56,988 nucleotides of DNA from Spirochaetota bacterium. GTDB taxonomy: Bacteria > Spirochaetota > UBA4802 > JAFGJZ01. Location of the stretch: positions 1 through 56,988 of the forward strand of contig JAFGJZ010000011.1 of NCBI GenBank assembly GCA_016928815.1, written 5' to 3'. This document shows positions 35,679 through 45,937 of the stretch, in pieces. Each line of letters begins with the position of its first letter. Positions within the stretch are counted from its first letter, which is position 1. Under the pieces are notes generated by a model. The model was not told the DNA's origin and searched no databases. It worked only from the letters and a program-made list of their open reading frames with translations. The position numbers and the translations under genes are program-made.

Positions 35679-36926
35679 TTACTTTTCCTTAACCAGCGGT
35701 AATATGACATTAAATTCAACTTTGGTCTGTGGTCCCAATGACAAATCACTGTGATCAATAATATTCCGTGCTGTAATGTTACCGTTATGCTTTTCAATAA
35801 TTTTGTTAACGACTGTAAGTCCTAAACCGTAGTCAAACGTACCGTACGCCTCATGAACGGTTTTAGTAAGCCTGTAAAACGGTTCGAAAATTATATTTTC
35901 ATACTCCACGGGAATCCCGCGTCTTCCTGTTTCATCTTTGAACGGAACGTTTATGAAAGAGATGGAAAAGTCCTTAACCAGTTTTTCACAGATTACAAAA
36001 ATATCAGTCGATTTCTCTGAAAACTTCAGGGCATTAAGAAGAAGCTCCTTTATTGCCTTCTGCATGAGCTTTTTATCAATACTAAGAACAATCTTATCAT
36101 AATATGTTTTCGGCTCCGCTATTATTATTTTATGATTGCCGATTGCACTCAGCGGCGCCAGCTCCTCCACCATGTCGGTAAAAACCTTATGCAGTGAAAT
36201 ACATTCAACTTTTTCGGAATGAAGTTTATTCGAAATTATTGTTTCTATTTCAGAAAATGTATTTATTGCCTTTTCGGCTATCTTTGAATTCTCGATAACG
36301 GTATTCATTATTTCTTCATCAATCAGATATTTGTTGTTTTCTTTCACTGCCGTTTCAGCAATAATATTGAGCAGTGTAATCAGGGCTCCGAATCCTATTC
36401 CCTGCGAAAAGCTGACATGCATGTTCTGAAACATATTCTGATCCACGGCATTGTCGTGATTCTCAACCTGTTTGCACCATCTTGCCCATTCAATCTGACT
36501 TTCAAATCTGACCGCCCTTTCCTTGTCAATTGAATCCTTCATTAGCTTAAGTTCATTGGTTTCAAAAACTCTTTCTACCTTAGTAAGTAAATCGTTTATA
36601 TCAACAGGTTTAAAAAGATAGTCATGTACTCCGTGTTTCATGATGTTGATGATAAGATTGCGGTCATCGTTTGCCGTCATAACAAAAATCTTCGGAGGAT
36701 TCTCAAGCTCATTTAGCTTAATTACCAGTTCCTGTCCGTCCATAACCGGCATTTGAATATCTGTAATTACTACATTAAAACTCCCGGTTTTGAACTTTTC
36801 AAGTGCTTCAAGTCCGTTTGAAGCAAGAGTAACCTTATAATTCTGTGACTCAAGCGATTCCAGAAGTAAATTCGAAAGCGGCTGATCATCTTCAACTACA
36901 AGTATATTCCTGTTTTTCATACGCAT
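35679..36926 (-). CDS. Receiver plus histidine-kinase-type ATPase protein, H-box unclear
   Basis: About 415 residues from ATG 36926, which has AGAGGA just upstream; a longer frame to 37031 lacks this. The receiver (NILVVEDDQPL, Asp in VVITDIQMPVMDG, Lys in YLFKPVD) takes the first 125 residues. The middle region has no standard HisKA E-L/H-x-x-P box; QNMHVSFSQGIGFGALITLL is the only plausible histidine site. The C-terminus is a GHKL ATPase (ELLLNALKFSE, FDYGLGLTVVNKIIEKHNG). It may act as an atypical kinase or phosphatase for its own receiver. The start lies 35 bases inside the end of the hybrid kinase gene, implying coupled translation and a shared pathway. Confidence 0.8.
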   Translation of the reverse strand: MRMKNRNILVVEDDQPLSNLLLESLESQNYKVTLASNGLEALEKFKTGSFNVVITDIQMPVMDGQELVIKLNELENPPKIFVMTANDDRNLIINIMKHGVHDYLFKPVDINDLLTKVERVFETNELKLMKDSIDKERAVRFESQIEWARWCKQVENHDNAVDQNMFQNMHVSFSQGIGFGALITLLNIIAETAVKENNKYLIDEEIMNTVIENSKIAEKAINTFSEIETIISNKLHSEKVECISLHKVFTDMVEELAPLSAIGNHKIIIAEPKTYYDKIVLSIDKKLMQKAIKELLLNALKFSEKSTDIFVICEKLVKDFSISFINVPFKDETGRRGIPVEYENIIFEPFYRLTKTVHEAYGTFDYGLGLTVVNKIIEKHNGNITARNIIDHSDLSLGPQTKVEFNVILPLVKEK

Positions 36927-38706
36927 TATTCCTCTTGTTTTTAATGGTTTCATGAACTTTGCTGATGAGATCTTCAAATTCAAACGGTTTTGATATGTAA
37001 TCAGAGAAACCATTATTAATAAATTTCTCACGATCCCCTTTCATGGCATAACCGGTAAGCGCAATGGCAGGTATTTCTGTTGTAATTTCCTTGTTAATAT
37101 GTGATAGTGTACGGAGTCCATTTATTCCCGGCAGTCCGATATCGATCAGAAAGAGATCAAAATTAATATCATTCTGCAGATAATTCAGGGCATCCTCACC
37201 AGTAGTAAAGTGTACAACATCCCCGCCTGCATCTTTCAGAAAATAACAGATCAGCTCCGCAACCTGTTTATCATCTTCAATAAGGGCCACTCTTCCTGAA
37301 AGTTTAATCTCATTTACACCTGTATTTGAAAATAAATCATCCTTGTCCTTCAGCAGCTTGACGTTTGCGACACGTCCGGGAAGAACCATTGTAAATACAC
37401 TGCCTTTCCCGATTTCACTTTTTACAGAGAGAGACCCTCCGTGAAGCTCTACAAGCTGTTTTGAAATGGAAAGTCCCAGACCTGTACCCTGTTTTTTGCT
37501 TATTTCATTATTAACCTGTTCAAACGGCTTAAATATTTTTTCAAGTGAATCTTCAGGAATCCCGCAGCCTGAATCCCATATTGATATAATTATATTCTGA
37601 TTCTCCGCATATGCACAGATTCCGACATCACATCCGGAATCTGTGAATTTAATGGCATTTGAAAGAAGGTTGTAAACAACCTGTTTAATTCTTATTTCAT
37701 CCGCATTCAGCATTCCGAGATCTTCACTGATATCAAGTTTAAGATTCACTTTTTTCTGGTCAGAAATCGCTTTAATTGTTGTCGGCGAACGCATCAGCAT
37801 CTGATTCACATTAAACGGTTTTTTATCAATTTTTATTTTACCTGCTTCGATTTTTGACAGATCAAGAATATCATTGACCATCTCTAACAGATGCTCTCCG
37901 CCTGATTTAATATATTGAATGTATCTTTTCTGATTATCATTCAACTCACCGAGGTTCCGCATCTCAAGCAGCTGAGAATACCCCAGTATTGAACTGAGCG
38001 GTGTTCGCAGTTCATGACTCATGTTTGCGAGAAAAATGGATTTTGCTTCATTTGCTTTTTCAGCTACGGCTTTATCAACCATAAGCTGTTCTTCTTTTTC
38101 TTTAATAAGTTTAATATCACGGATAACAACATCAATTCCTATTGCCTGTCCTTCATCATCAGTAAATGTTTCACATTTGGAATCAACCCACACCGGAATC
38201 CCGTCTTTACCAATCATCCGGAACTGTGTGTTGGCAAAATCATTATTAATAACAAAAAATCCTGATGTTTCAGCAGAATTTATGGATGCTATTACAGGGT
38301 TTTTTTCATCATCATAAAGCAGTTCTGTAAAATGAATGCCGATAAGGTCTTCAGCCGTTTTCCCGGTATACGGCACCGAGCAGTCATTTGCGTACATAAT
38401 CATTCCTTCGGAAGAGATTATTAGAACAAGGTCATTAATGGAATTTAGTAATTTTTCATAGCGCTTCTTAACGCTTGAAAAGCGTTCTCTGCTGTCTATC
38501 ATTTTCTTCAGAGTTCTGGAAAATTCATTTCTGTTTCTGTTAAAAATGATAAACAGCAGGATTGAGGATACGGCTATTAAGGAGGAGTTGATGAAGAAAT
38601 TTGAAGAAGTGAAGTTATTATAAAAATACAATTCCCATAACAGAACTGCAGTCATAATCACTGCGTATGTGAAACATGTTTTTAAAAACTTGTTATCTGA
38701 TGTCAT
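36892..38706 (-). CDS. Hybrid sensor histidine kinase: two TM, PAS, HisKA, ATPase, C-terminal receiver
   Basis: About 604 residues. The frame opens at 38748, but CAGGAA lies just before the two ATGs at 38709 and 38706, so the shorter protein is likely. Two membrane helices near the N-terminus bracket a very short external loop (about 15-55). A PAS domain (about 80-200), classic HisKA (FLANMSHELRTPLSSILGYS), ATPase (LLSNAIKFTDSG, DSGCGIP, GTGLGLSIS) and receiver (IEDDKQ, LFLIDIGLPGING, SKPFEF) follow. This is the standard hybrid order, unlike the receiver-first kinases around it. Its 3' end overlaps the receiver-ATPase gene, a likely phosphorelay partner. Confidence 0.92.
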   Translation of the reverse strand: MTSDNKFLKTCFTYAVIMTAVLLWELYFYNNFTSSNFFINSSLIAVSSILLFIIFNRNRNEFSRTLKKMIDSRERFSSVKKRYEKLLNSINDLVLIISSEGMIMYANDCSVPYTGKTAEDLIGIHFTELLYDDEKNPVIASINSAETSGFFVINNDFANTQFRMIGKDGIPVWVDSKCETFTDDEGQAIGIDVVIRDIKLIKEKEEQLMVDKAVAEKANEAKSIFLANMSHELRTPLSSILGYSQLLEMRNLGELNDNQKRYIQYIKSGGEHLLEMVNDILDLSKIEAGKIKIDKKPFNVNQMLMRSPTTIKAISDQKKVNLKLDISEDLGMLNADEIRIKQVVYNLLSNAIKFTDSGCDVGICAYAENQNIIISIWDSGCGIPEDSLEKIFKPFEQVNNEISKKQGTGLGLSISKQLVELHGGSLSVKSEIGKGSVFTMVLPGRVANVKLLKDKDDLFSNTGVNEIKLSGRVALIEDDKQVAELICYFLKDAGGDVVHFTTGEDALNYLQNDINFDLFLIDIGLPGINGLRTLSHINKEITTEIPAIALTGYAMKGDREKFINNGFSDYISKPFEFEDLISKVHETIKNKRNNAYEKQEYTCS

Positions 38707-39012
38707 CATTTCCTGCCGGTAAATTTCCTTACTCTGATAAGCTACCATGATTAATCAGATTGGTCAATTACAGGTGATAATGATTATGCATTAATAAAAA
38801 CATTAATATCCGTTAGTTGTTTTTTTAGAATGCTTCTAAGAAATTTAATTAAAGGGACTGGCAAAATACGCTATGTATCATCGTGGTTTTATTTACTTCC
38901 TGAAAAACAAGATGAGGAAAAAACATTAAGCAGTTCATTATTAAATGCGGTAATTATGTCAATTTATTTCCCCATGAAGAGACTAAAAACCTGCAAATTT
39001 CACCTCAAAAAG

Positions 39013-42000
39013 TTAAATTTTAAATTTCAGGGTACTCCGGGTACCTTTATGATTTTCAATAAGAAAAGTTCCATCTAATTGTTTACTCAGCATACTGACT
39101 AACATAAGCCCAAATCCATCCGGTTTATCCGCATCAAAACTTTCCGGAATACCGACACCATTATCCTGTATTGTAAGTGTTATCTGATTTTTCATTTTGG
39201 AAAGTGTAACACCGATCTGACCTGACTCCCTGTTTTTAAATGCATGCTTTTCTGCATTTGTAATAAGTTCATTCACTATGCTTCCAAGAGTAAATATACT
39301 TTTAAAAGGCAGATTGAAATCATCAATATTTTTAATAATTGAGATATTCGACTGATCCTGAAACAGAACAATAATAATCTCAATCAGACTTTCGAGGTAA
39401 CACTTAACGGATAATTCAGAGTAATCCTCAGTAATCATAAGCTTATCATAAAGAATGCGCATACTGCTTACACGGCTGACAGCGTTCTGTAATGCGGATC
39501 TTGCCTCTAAATTACCTACAGATTCAAGCTGTATTGACAGCATATTTTCAATTGAAAGAATATTGTTTTTAATGCGGTGATGGACTTCTTTAAGTAATGT
39601 TTCTTTTCCCTCAAGCAGTGTTTTAATTTTATTTTCAGCAATTTTACGTTCAGTAATTTTTCCAACCCGTTCTGCAATACTGTCTATCAGTAATCTCTCC
39701 TCTCTCAGAAACGGTCCCTCATCCTTTTCAGGTTTTAGCTCTAGGTAACCAACCTCAAGTTTTCCCGCTAATTCACCATTAACCCTGACCGGTGCGGTTT
39801 GCCTCCATTCAGTTTCCTGGAAATTTCCTGATCTGAATTCCTGATCATCCATAATGATCCGCGCACATGCAATTTCCGAATACTTCCAGCTTTTAGGCAG
39901 AAAATTCACAAGCTCCTGATACAGTATGGCAAGTGTCAAATCCTTTCTTTCAACAATTTTTGACAGTTGATAAAATGCCTGCAATTCTTTCATCCGTTCC
40001 TGAAGATTGTATTCTATCTGTCTGCGTTCTGAACTATCATTTACCAGTACGGCAAAATGATTTTTTTTCGGACAATACGAGTGAGTGGAATAATATTTTC
40101 CTGTATCCTCAAAATAAATTTCATCATATATCGGATTGCCTGTTTCTGCAACTTTTGAGAATATACCAGCCCAGTATTTTTCCAAATCAGGTATAACTTC
40201 CCTTATTCGTTTTCCAACTGCCTTTTCACGTGTGACATTGAACAGTCTTGTGTAACTGTCGTTTATATCAAGAAATTTATATTCAACCGGATTTTCATTA
40301 TTGTCCGTTACAGCCTCATAATAAGCCATGCCCTGATCCATGTTCATATATAAAAGTCTGAATTTCTCCTCACTTTCAATAAGTGCTTTTTCTTTTTCCA
40401 GAAGTTCCTGGTTAGATGCTATAATTTCTTCATTAGCAGCTTCCATCTCTTCCATGGCAGCAGTCAACTCCGCATTGGCAGCTTCCAGCTCTTCACTTTT
40501 TATTTTAATCTTTTCTTCAGCTGATCTGCGTTCTGTAATATCCTGAAAGGCTCCCTGTACTTTAAATATCTCTCCCTGATTATTTCTAACTGCCTCTCCG
40601 ATAGCTCTCACCCAGACCCGTTTTTTACTGGAAGTTAGTATCTCCAGTTCCTCATCGTAGGAAATTCCATTCTTAGCACAATTAGTGAAAAGTTCTGTGA
40701 TTTTTCCATGCCATTCGGGCGGATAAAAATTGAAGCCATCCTGTAACGAAGGAGAATACCCGGCAGGCATTTCATGAATAGCTGCTACTTCATCGGACCA
40801 GATAACCTTGTCTTCTTCCAAAATTATGCTCCATCCGCCCAGTTTTGCCTTTTCGCCGGCAATACGCAAAAGTGAAAAATTATCTTTTAATTTTTCTTCT
40901 GCAATCTTCTGCTCGGTAACGTCATCATAAATAGAAACAATTTCTCCCGAAGGTAGTTTGTATACAAAGTTATTTCTCCACCCTTTTATTCTATTATCTT
41001 TATATTGAACCATTGGATAATATTCAGAAACACCGGTTTTCCAAACCCGCTTAAACACATCTAAAAGACCCATTTTTATAATTCCAGGAAAAATCTCAGT
41101 AACTTTCTTCCCGATAAGATCTTCTTTTGATATTTTTTCCAGTGTTTCAGCAGCCCTGTTGAAATTTAAAAACACAAAATCCGATCCATCTTCAATGGCA
41201 TTATAAACAGCAACTGCATTATTCATATTCTGGAATAACATACGGAAACATGTTTCGCTTGTGCGAAGAGCCTCTTCAGCTTTTTTTTGTTCAGTAATAT
41301 CCTGTGAAATAATCTGGATCCCTGAAATATTGTTATGACAGTCGATAATTTTTGTAAAAGTACTTATAAAATACATTTTACCGGAAGGCAGCGAAATTTC
41401 ATCATTGTAGACAACAGGTTCAGAGGACAATGCTGCATTTTTAATTCGATTATGATACAATGCCGCTTCCTGTTCCGGAAAAATATCATATATCGATTTC
41501 CCGATTAAATCTTCAGGAGTTCTATTCATATATTTTGAAGCAACATTGTTGAATGAAATTACAGTACCATCCAGATTATAATATCCGATACCTGCACCGG
41601 AAGTTTCATGCAGCAGACGGTATTTTTCTTCACTTTCCTGAAGTAACTCATGTTTTTTATTCTCAAGATCCCGTGCTTCAAATAACTTAAAGGCCATTTT
41701 AATTGAAGCATCAAGCACTGTAATACTCGAATTTTTTACTACATAACCGTATGAAGTTATTTTTTCTGTTTTTTCAACAATTTCCGGTTCTGTATGACTC
41801 GAGTAAAAAACAACCGGAATATCGCAATCTTTAAGAATTATTGCCGCTGCTTCAGTTCCGTCCATTCCCTCCCCAAGATCTATATCCATAAGAATAAGGT
41901 TAATACCGGATGTATCATGAGTTATCTGAACGGCTTTTTCGCCGGAATTTGCAATTATAACTTCATATCCATATTTTTCCAGCGCTATTTTTTCCGTTAA

Positions 42001-42051
42001 AGCCAGAATTGCTTCATCTTCGACAAGAAGAATTTTTTTCCTGCTCTTCAT
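39013..42051 (-). CDS. Sensor histidine kinase: receiver, four PAS, GAF-like, HisKA_2, ATPase
   Basis: About 1012 residues from ATG 42051 (GATGGAG six bases upstream; the longer frame to 42132 overlaps the preceding gene and has no site). Order: receiver (5-130; LLVEDEA, LMDIDLGEGMDG, VVKNSS), three PAS (about 145-270, 275-395, 400-530), a Glu/Ala-rich coiled coil (530-575), a fourth PAS (575-695), and a divergent GAF-like region (700-820, with FLPKSWKYSEIACARI and DEGPFLREERLL). HisKA_2 (KEVHHRIKNNILSIENML) and ATPase (DNGVGIPES, DGFGLMLV) complete it. No membrane span. It is 13 bases downstream of the NarL-type regulator, forming a two-component unit with it by position. Confidence 0.9.
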   Translation of the reverse strand: MKSRKKILLVEDEAILALTEKIALEKYGYEVIIANSGEKAVQITHDTSGINLILMDIDLGEGMDGTEAAAIILKDCDIPVVFYSSHTEPEIVEKTEKITSYGYVVKNSSITVLDASIKMAFKLFEARDLENKKHELLQESEEKYRLLHETSGAGIGYYNLDGTVISFNNVASKYMNRTPEDLIGKSIYDIFPEQEAALYHNRIKNAALSSEPVVYNDEISLPSGKMYFISTFTKIIDCHNNISGIQIISQDITEQKKAEEALRTSETCFRMLFQNMNNAVAVYNAIEDGSDFVFLNFNRAAETLEKISKEDLIGKKVTEIFPGIIKMGLLDVFKRVWKTGVSEYYPMVQYKDNRIKGWRNNFVYKLPSGEIVSIYDDVTEQKIAEEKLKDNFSLLRIAGEKAKLGGWSIILEEDKVIWSDEVAAIHEMPAGYSPSLQDGFNFYPPEWHGKITELFTNCAKNGISYDEELEILTSSKKRVWVRAIGEAVRNNQGEIFKVQGAFQDITERRSAEEKIKIKSEELEAANAELTAAMEEMEAANEEIIASNQELLEKEKALIESEEKFRLLYMNMDQGMAYYEAVTDNNENPVEYKFLDINDSYTRLFNVTREKAVGKRIREVIPDLEKYWAGIFSKVAETGNPIYDEIYFEDTGKYYSTHSYCPKKNHFAVLVNDSSERRQIEYNLQERMKELQAFYQLSKIVERKDLTLAILYQELVNFLPKSWKYSEIACARIIMDDQEFRSGNFQETEWRQTAPVRVNGELAGKLEVGYLELKPEKDEGPFLREERLLIDSIAERVGKITERKIAENKIKTLLEGKETLLKEVHHRIKNNILSIENMLSIQLESVGNLEARSALQNAVSRVSSMRILYDKLMITEDYSELSVKCYLESLIEIIIVLFQDQSNISIIKNIDDFNLPFKSIFTLGSIVNELITNAEKHAFKNRESGQIGVTLSKMKNQITLTIQDNGVGIPESFDADKPDGFGLMLVSMLSKQLDGTFLIENHKGTRSTLKFKI

Positions 42052-42064
42052 GAAAACTCCATCA

Positions 42065-42757
42065 TCAGAAAAAAACTTTTTTGCTTGCGAACACCCATTG
42101 AATGGCATAACGCAGAAGTTCGGATGCATCATGAAGTTTCAGTTTTTCACGGATGTTTCTTTTATGGCTTTCTACAGTATAAATACTTAAATTGAGTTTT
42201 TTTGATATTTCCTTTGAGCTGTATCCGTTCCCAATATGCTGGAAAACTTCAAGCTCCCTGTCGCTCAGTACATCAACTGAAGTATTGGTTTTTTCTTCGA
42301 CTCCATGAACCATCTTATCAACGATTTTCTCAAACATTTCCTTGCTCAGATAAAGGTTTCCCGATGATATTTTATCAAGAGCGGCAATTATATTTACAGG
42401 AGCAACCTCCTTCATGAGATATCCTTTTGCTCCGGCCCTGATCGCACGTTCTGCGAAAATACCTTCATCATGCATGGAAAGAATAAGTGAAATGATTTTG
42501 GGAAATCTCTCTTTAATTTTTTTTACAAGATCAATACCGCTTGCATTACTCCCAAGCGTAATATCAATTATCGCAATATCAGGCTGATTTTTATTTATCT
42601 CTGCAATAGCCTCATCAGCATTAGACGCCTCTCCGCTTACAAAATAATTTTCCTCAAGATCAATAATCTGTTTAATTCCGTTTCTTACAACCGGATGATC
42701 ATCAATAAGCAGAACTTTCTTTTTTTTAATCTCACCTTTAAAGGCTTCCTGATCCAT
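42065..42757 (-). CDS. NarL/LuxR-family response regulator
   Basis: About 230 residues from ATG 42757 (the second of two close ATGs; GGAT lies 7 bases upstream). The receiver has VLLIDDHPVVRNG, phosphoacceptor Asp in IAIIDITLG, Ser/Thr in LILSMHD and Lys in YLMKEV. The C-terminal LuxR helix-turn-helix is LSDRELEVFQHIGNGYSSKE with VESHKRNIREKL as the recognition part. It should be a DNA-binding transcription regulator, the only one seen in the signalling block. It is flanked by a HisKA_3 kinase (57 bases upstream), the usual partner of NarL-type regulators, and a HisKA_2 kinase downstream. Confidence 0.93.
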   Translation of the reverse strand: MDQEAFKGEIKKKKVLLIDDHPVVRNGIKQIIDLEENYFVSGEASNADEAIAEINKNQPDIAIIDITLGSNASGIDLVKKIKERFPKIISLILSMHDEGIFAERAIRAGAKGYLMKEVAPVNIIAALDKISSGNLYLSKEMFEKIVDKMVHGVEEKTNTSVDVLSDRELEVFQHIGNGYSSKEISKKLNLSIYTVESHKRNIREKLKLHDASELLRYAIQWVFASKKVFF

Positions 42758-42814
42758 AACAATATCCATCCTGAAAAATTTAATCAGATAAACGAAAAGC
42801 TGCAACAATAATCA

Positions 42815-44806
42815 CTAAATTTCCATTTTAAGAGCAATTGAAAATCCTTTCTCAGCATTATTTTCAGCACAAAATTTTGCATTAATCGCCTGTGCCCTGT
42901 ATTTCATTGATTTAATTCCGAATCCGTTTGCTGTCTCGGCATTAACATTAACACCTGTTCCGTCATCAGATACCGTAATATTAAGAACATTATCAATCGT
43001 ATCAATTATAATGTCAATATTCTTGGAATTTCCGTGTTTAATAGCGTTTGTAACCGCTTCTGAAGTAATATAATAAAGGTTTGTATTTATGTCCTGTGGC
43101 AGATCAGGGATTTTATCATGATAAATCACTTTACAGTTTACTTCGAAAAGTTTGGATACATTTGATGCCATGTTTACAATCGCATCAATAAAATTATATT
43201 CTTCAAGTTCAATGGGATACAGCAGCCGTGAGAGCATTTTTGTCTGAATAATCGACTTCTGAATAATGCTGTTTATTTTTTCAATATATTTCGGATCCAG
43301 ATAACTGTCGGTGCTGAGTTTTTTATACATTGCCTGACTGAGGAAAGCTATTGCAGTAAGATTCTGACCCAGCCCGTCATGAAGGTCCTGACCGATTTTT
43401 CTCCGTTCATCCTGAATTGATTCAATTATTCTGTTCTGTAAAAGACGTTCTTTCTCAATAAGTATGCGTTCCTTTTCAAGAAGAAGTTCTTTCTCGACAA
43501 GGGATTTTTCAAGTTTCTCACTAATCTGTTTCCGGACAACAGCACTGGCGATACTTCCGGCTATCCCTTCTATAAAATTTATGATGTCCGTATCAAATTT
43601 ATTTTTCCGGGGGTCTCTGAGTTCAAGAAATCCGATGATTTTATTTTCAGTCTTCAGCGGAATGTAAGCCAGAGATTCAACAGATTTAAAACTATTAAAG
43701 CATCCCGTCTTTATGTCATTTTCAAATAAATTATCCTGCTCTGAATCTTTTCTGTATTTCTGAAAATCCGGACTGAAAAAACTTCCCGCAGAAGTAAAGT
43801 TCCTGTTTCCGGAATCAATATTTCCAGAAGCAACCTTACCGGCTATACTTTCCCTGCTGATTTTAAGCCTGCAGAGATCTTCCTGACTGGCAGTCGAATA
43901 TGAATAACCTTCAGCAGAATAAACCGGGAAAAATTCTCCGTCCTTTATTCTGAGAATGATATCGTCAATTGACAGAAATTTGCTGATTTTCTCAACAACA
44001 TCAATGATAGTTTCATGCTTTGTTCCGGAAGAATTCAAAAGCTGCAGAATTTCATTCATGAAATTTTTCTGATTCTGCAAAATTATTTTTTTAGTAACAT
44101 CCCGTGCAGAACCCTGCTGCTCATTCAATCCGTTATCCGCTGAGTTTACATTTTTTGAAAGATTAATTTCAAAATAGCGGATCTCACCGGATTTATTTAA
44201 AAGCTTAACCTCAAAAATTTCAACTCCTGAATTAATATTACCGAGTAATTCAATAGACATCAGACCTGCAATTTTTTCCACACCAAGTCCGATTATTTCC
44301 TCAGGTTTGTAGCCCAGAAGTTTTTCAGTTGAAGGTGAACAGTATATGACTTCATTATCAATGGTTTTAAATATGATGTCACTGCTGTTTTCAGTCAGAT
44401 TCCTGAAATTTTTCTCACTCTCCCTTAATTTATTTTTCAGATCATGATTAATGAGACACATGCTGATATTTTTAAGCAGTTCACTTGTCTTTACCGGTTT
44501 GACGATATAACCGTATGGGGTCGTCAGTTTGGCTCTGTCAAATAAACTGATGTCGCTGTTTCCGGTCAAATATATTACCGGGATTTCATAATCCTTGTTC
44601 AGAATCTGCGCGGTTTTTATGCCGTCCATTTCACCGCTCAGGGAAATATCCATCAATATGAGATCAGGAAGATTTTTTTTAACAGACTCAATTGTTTTTT
44701 CACCGGAATTCGCAATATCACAAATCATATATCCGGCATTTTCAAGTTCAACCTTAATGGACATTGAGCTGATTGGATCATCTTCAACTATAAGTATTTT
44801 TTTCAT
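42815..44806 (-). CDS. NarX-type sensor kinase: receiver, PAS, GAF, HisKA_3, ATPase
   Basis: A 663-residue cytosolic kinase. Receiver at 1-125 (ILIVEDDPIS, LILMDISLSGEMDG, YLTGNSD, IVKPVK), PAS at about 130-245, GAF at about 255-440, then a Glu/Lys/Leu-rich coiled coil (KSLVEKELLLEKERILIEK). The HisKA_3 box is RRKIGQDLHDGLGQNLTAIA, followed by an ATPase (SEAVTNAIKHGNSKN, DDGTGV, NGFGIKSM). HisKA_3 kinases pair with LuxR-type regulators, and one is encoded next. The gene begins 12 bases after cheB ends, so it belongs to the chemotaxis operon, an unusual placement for a transcriptional two-component system. Confidence 0.92.
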   Translation of the reverse strand: MKKILIVEDDPISSMSIKVELENAGYMICDIANSGEKTIESVKKNLPDLILMDISLSGEMDGIKTAQILNKDYEIPVIYLTGNSDISLFDRAKLTTPYGYIVKPVKTSELLKNISMCLINHDLKNKLRESEKNFRNLTENSSDIIFKTIDNEVIYCSPSTEKLLGYKPEEIIGLGVEKIAGLMSIELLGNINSGVEIFEVKLLNKSGEIRYFEINLSKNVNSADNGLNEQQGSARDVTKKIILQNQKNFMNEILQLLNSSGTKHETIIDVVEKISKFLSIDDIILRIKDGEFFPVYSAEGYSYSTASQEDLCRLKISRESIAGKVASGNIDSGNRNFTSAGSFFSPDFQKYRKDSEQDNLFENDIKTGCFNSFKSVESLAYIPLKTENKIIGFLELRDPRKNKFDTDIINFIEGIAGSIASAVVRKQISEKLEKSLVEKELLLEKERILIEKERLLQNRIIESIQDERRKIGQDLHDGLGQNLTAIAFLSQAMYKKLSTDSYLDPKYIEKINSIIQKSIIQTKMLSRLLYPIELEEYNFIDAIVNMASNVSKLFEVNCKVIYHDKIPDLPQDINTNLYYITSEAVTNAIKHGNSKNIDIIIDTIDNVLNITVSDDGTGVNVNAETANGFGIKSMKYRAQAINAKFCAENNAEKGFSIALKMEI

Positions 44807-44818
44807 TGCTCTCTCCGT

Positions 44819-45916
44819 TCAGACCCGTGTATAGCTATAGTCTTTAATAAATTCAATAATTTCTTCAATATTAAGAACCTCGCATGCGGCATTTCTTTTG
44901 ATGGCCTCATTGGGCATCCCGAAAACAACACATGATTCCTCATCCTGTGCCGCAGTAACTGCTCCCTCATCACGCATTTCAAGCAGACCTTCAGCCCCGT
45001 CATTTCCCATGCCTGTCAGAATAACTCCAATGGCGTTTTTGCCGGCACACTGTGCCGCGGATCTGAAAAGCACATCTACTGACGGACGATGCCTGTTAAC
45101 CGGCGGTCCGTCATTTAAAACCACGAAATAACCGTCTTTATCATGTTTAAGAATCATATGCCGTCCGCCCGGTGCGACAACAGCCATCCCGCTGTATATT
45201 CTTTCAGAATCTTCAGCCTCTTTTACATAAAGTCTTGAATGAGTATTAACCCTGTTGGCGAATGCCTCTGTAAATTTTTCAGGCATATGCTGCGCAATCA
45301 CTATTCCCGGAATCTCTTCCGGCAGTTCGCTTAAAACCCTGTCAATTACTTCTGTTCCCCCGGTAGACGCACCGATTACGATTATTTTATCAGTTTTAAT
45401 ATTATATTTCAAGATTTTCTTTTTTGGAATTATAACATCTGCAGAATATTTCTTCTCCACAACCATCGGATTTGCAGGTAATACGGGTTTATTAATAAGT
45501 TTCTTCTGAATCTTATCACTATCAATTGATTTTATTTTCTCAATCAGTTCTTCAATAAAATTTTCCCATTTTGAAGAATCTTCATAATTAGGCTTAAGTA
45601 TGAAATCTACTGCACCCATCTGCAAAGCTTTCATGGTTTCATTTGCTCCTTTATCAGTAAACGCACTAACCATAATTACAGGAACAGGGTTGGCTACCAT
45701 CAATTTTGAAAGAAAAGTCAGACCGTCCATTCTGGGCATCTGAATATCAAGAGTAATGATGTCAGGCTTAAATCTGTTGATTTTATTTGCTGCAATATAA
45801 GGATCCATTGCAGTCGCTACCACCTTAATTCCGGGCGTATTGTCAAGTGCAATACTGAGCATCTTCCTCATTAGAGCTGAATCATCGATTATAAGAACAG
45901 TCTTTTCTTTCATCAC
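44819..45916 (-). CDS. cheB: Chemotaxis protein-glutamate methylesterase/glutaminase CheB
   Basis: CheB demethylates and deamidates receptors for adaptation. The 365-residue protein has an N-terminal receiver (VLIIDDSALM; Asp57 in IITLDIQMPRMDG; Lys in FILKPN) and a C-terminal esterase with catalytic Ser184 (IGASTGGTEV), His210 (IAQHMPEKF) and Asp306 (TGMGNDGAEG). The linker (about 115-175) is long and lysine-rich. GTG 45916 and ATG 45913 are both possible, after AAGGTG. It follows cheD by 21 bases. Confidence 0.97.
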   Translation of the reverse strand: MMKEKTVLIIDDSALMRKMLSIALDNTPGIKVVATAMDPYIAANKINRFKPDIITLDIQMPRMDGLTFLSKLMVANPVPVIMVSAFTDKGANETMKALQMGAVDFILKPNYEDSSKWENFIEELIEKIKSIDSDKIQKKLINKPVLPANPMVVEKKYSADVIIPKKKILKYNIKTDKIIVIGASTGGTEVIDRVLSELPEEIPGIVIAQHMPEKFTEAFANRVNTHSRLYVKEAEDSERIYSGMAVVAPGGRHMILKHDKDGYFVVLNDGPPVNRHRPSVDVLFRSAAQCAGKNAIGVILTGMGNDGAEGLLEMRDEGAVTAAQDEESCVVFGMPNEAIKRNAACEVLNIEEIIEFIKDYSYTRV

Positions 45917-45937
45917 AAATTCACCTTATTAAAATTT

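Noticed and set aside
38830..39078. Plus-strand frame of 82 codons in the gap before the hybrid kinase
   Set aside because: It overlaps the 3' end of the convergent kinase gene by 66 bases, has no Shine-Dalgarno sequence before its ATG, and its composition is unlike the neighbouring proteins.
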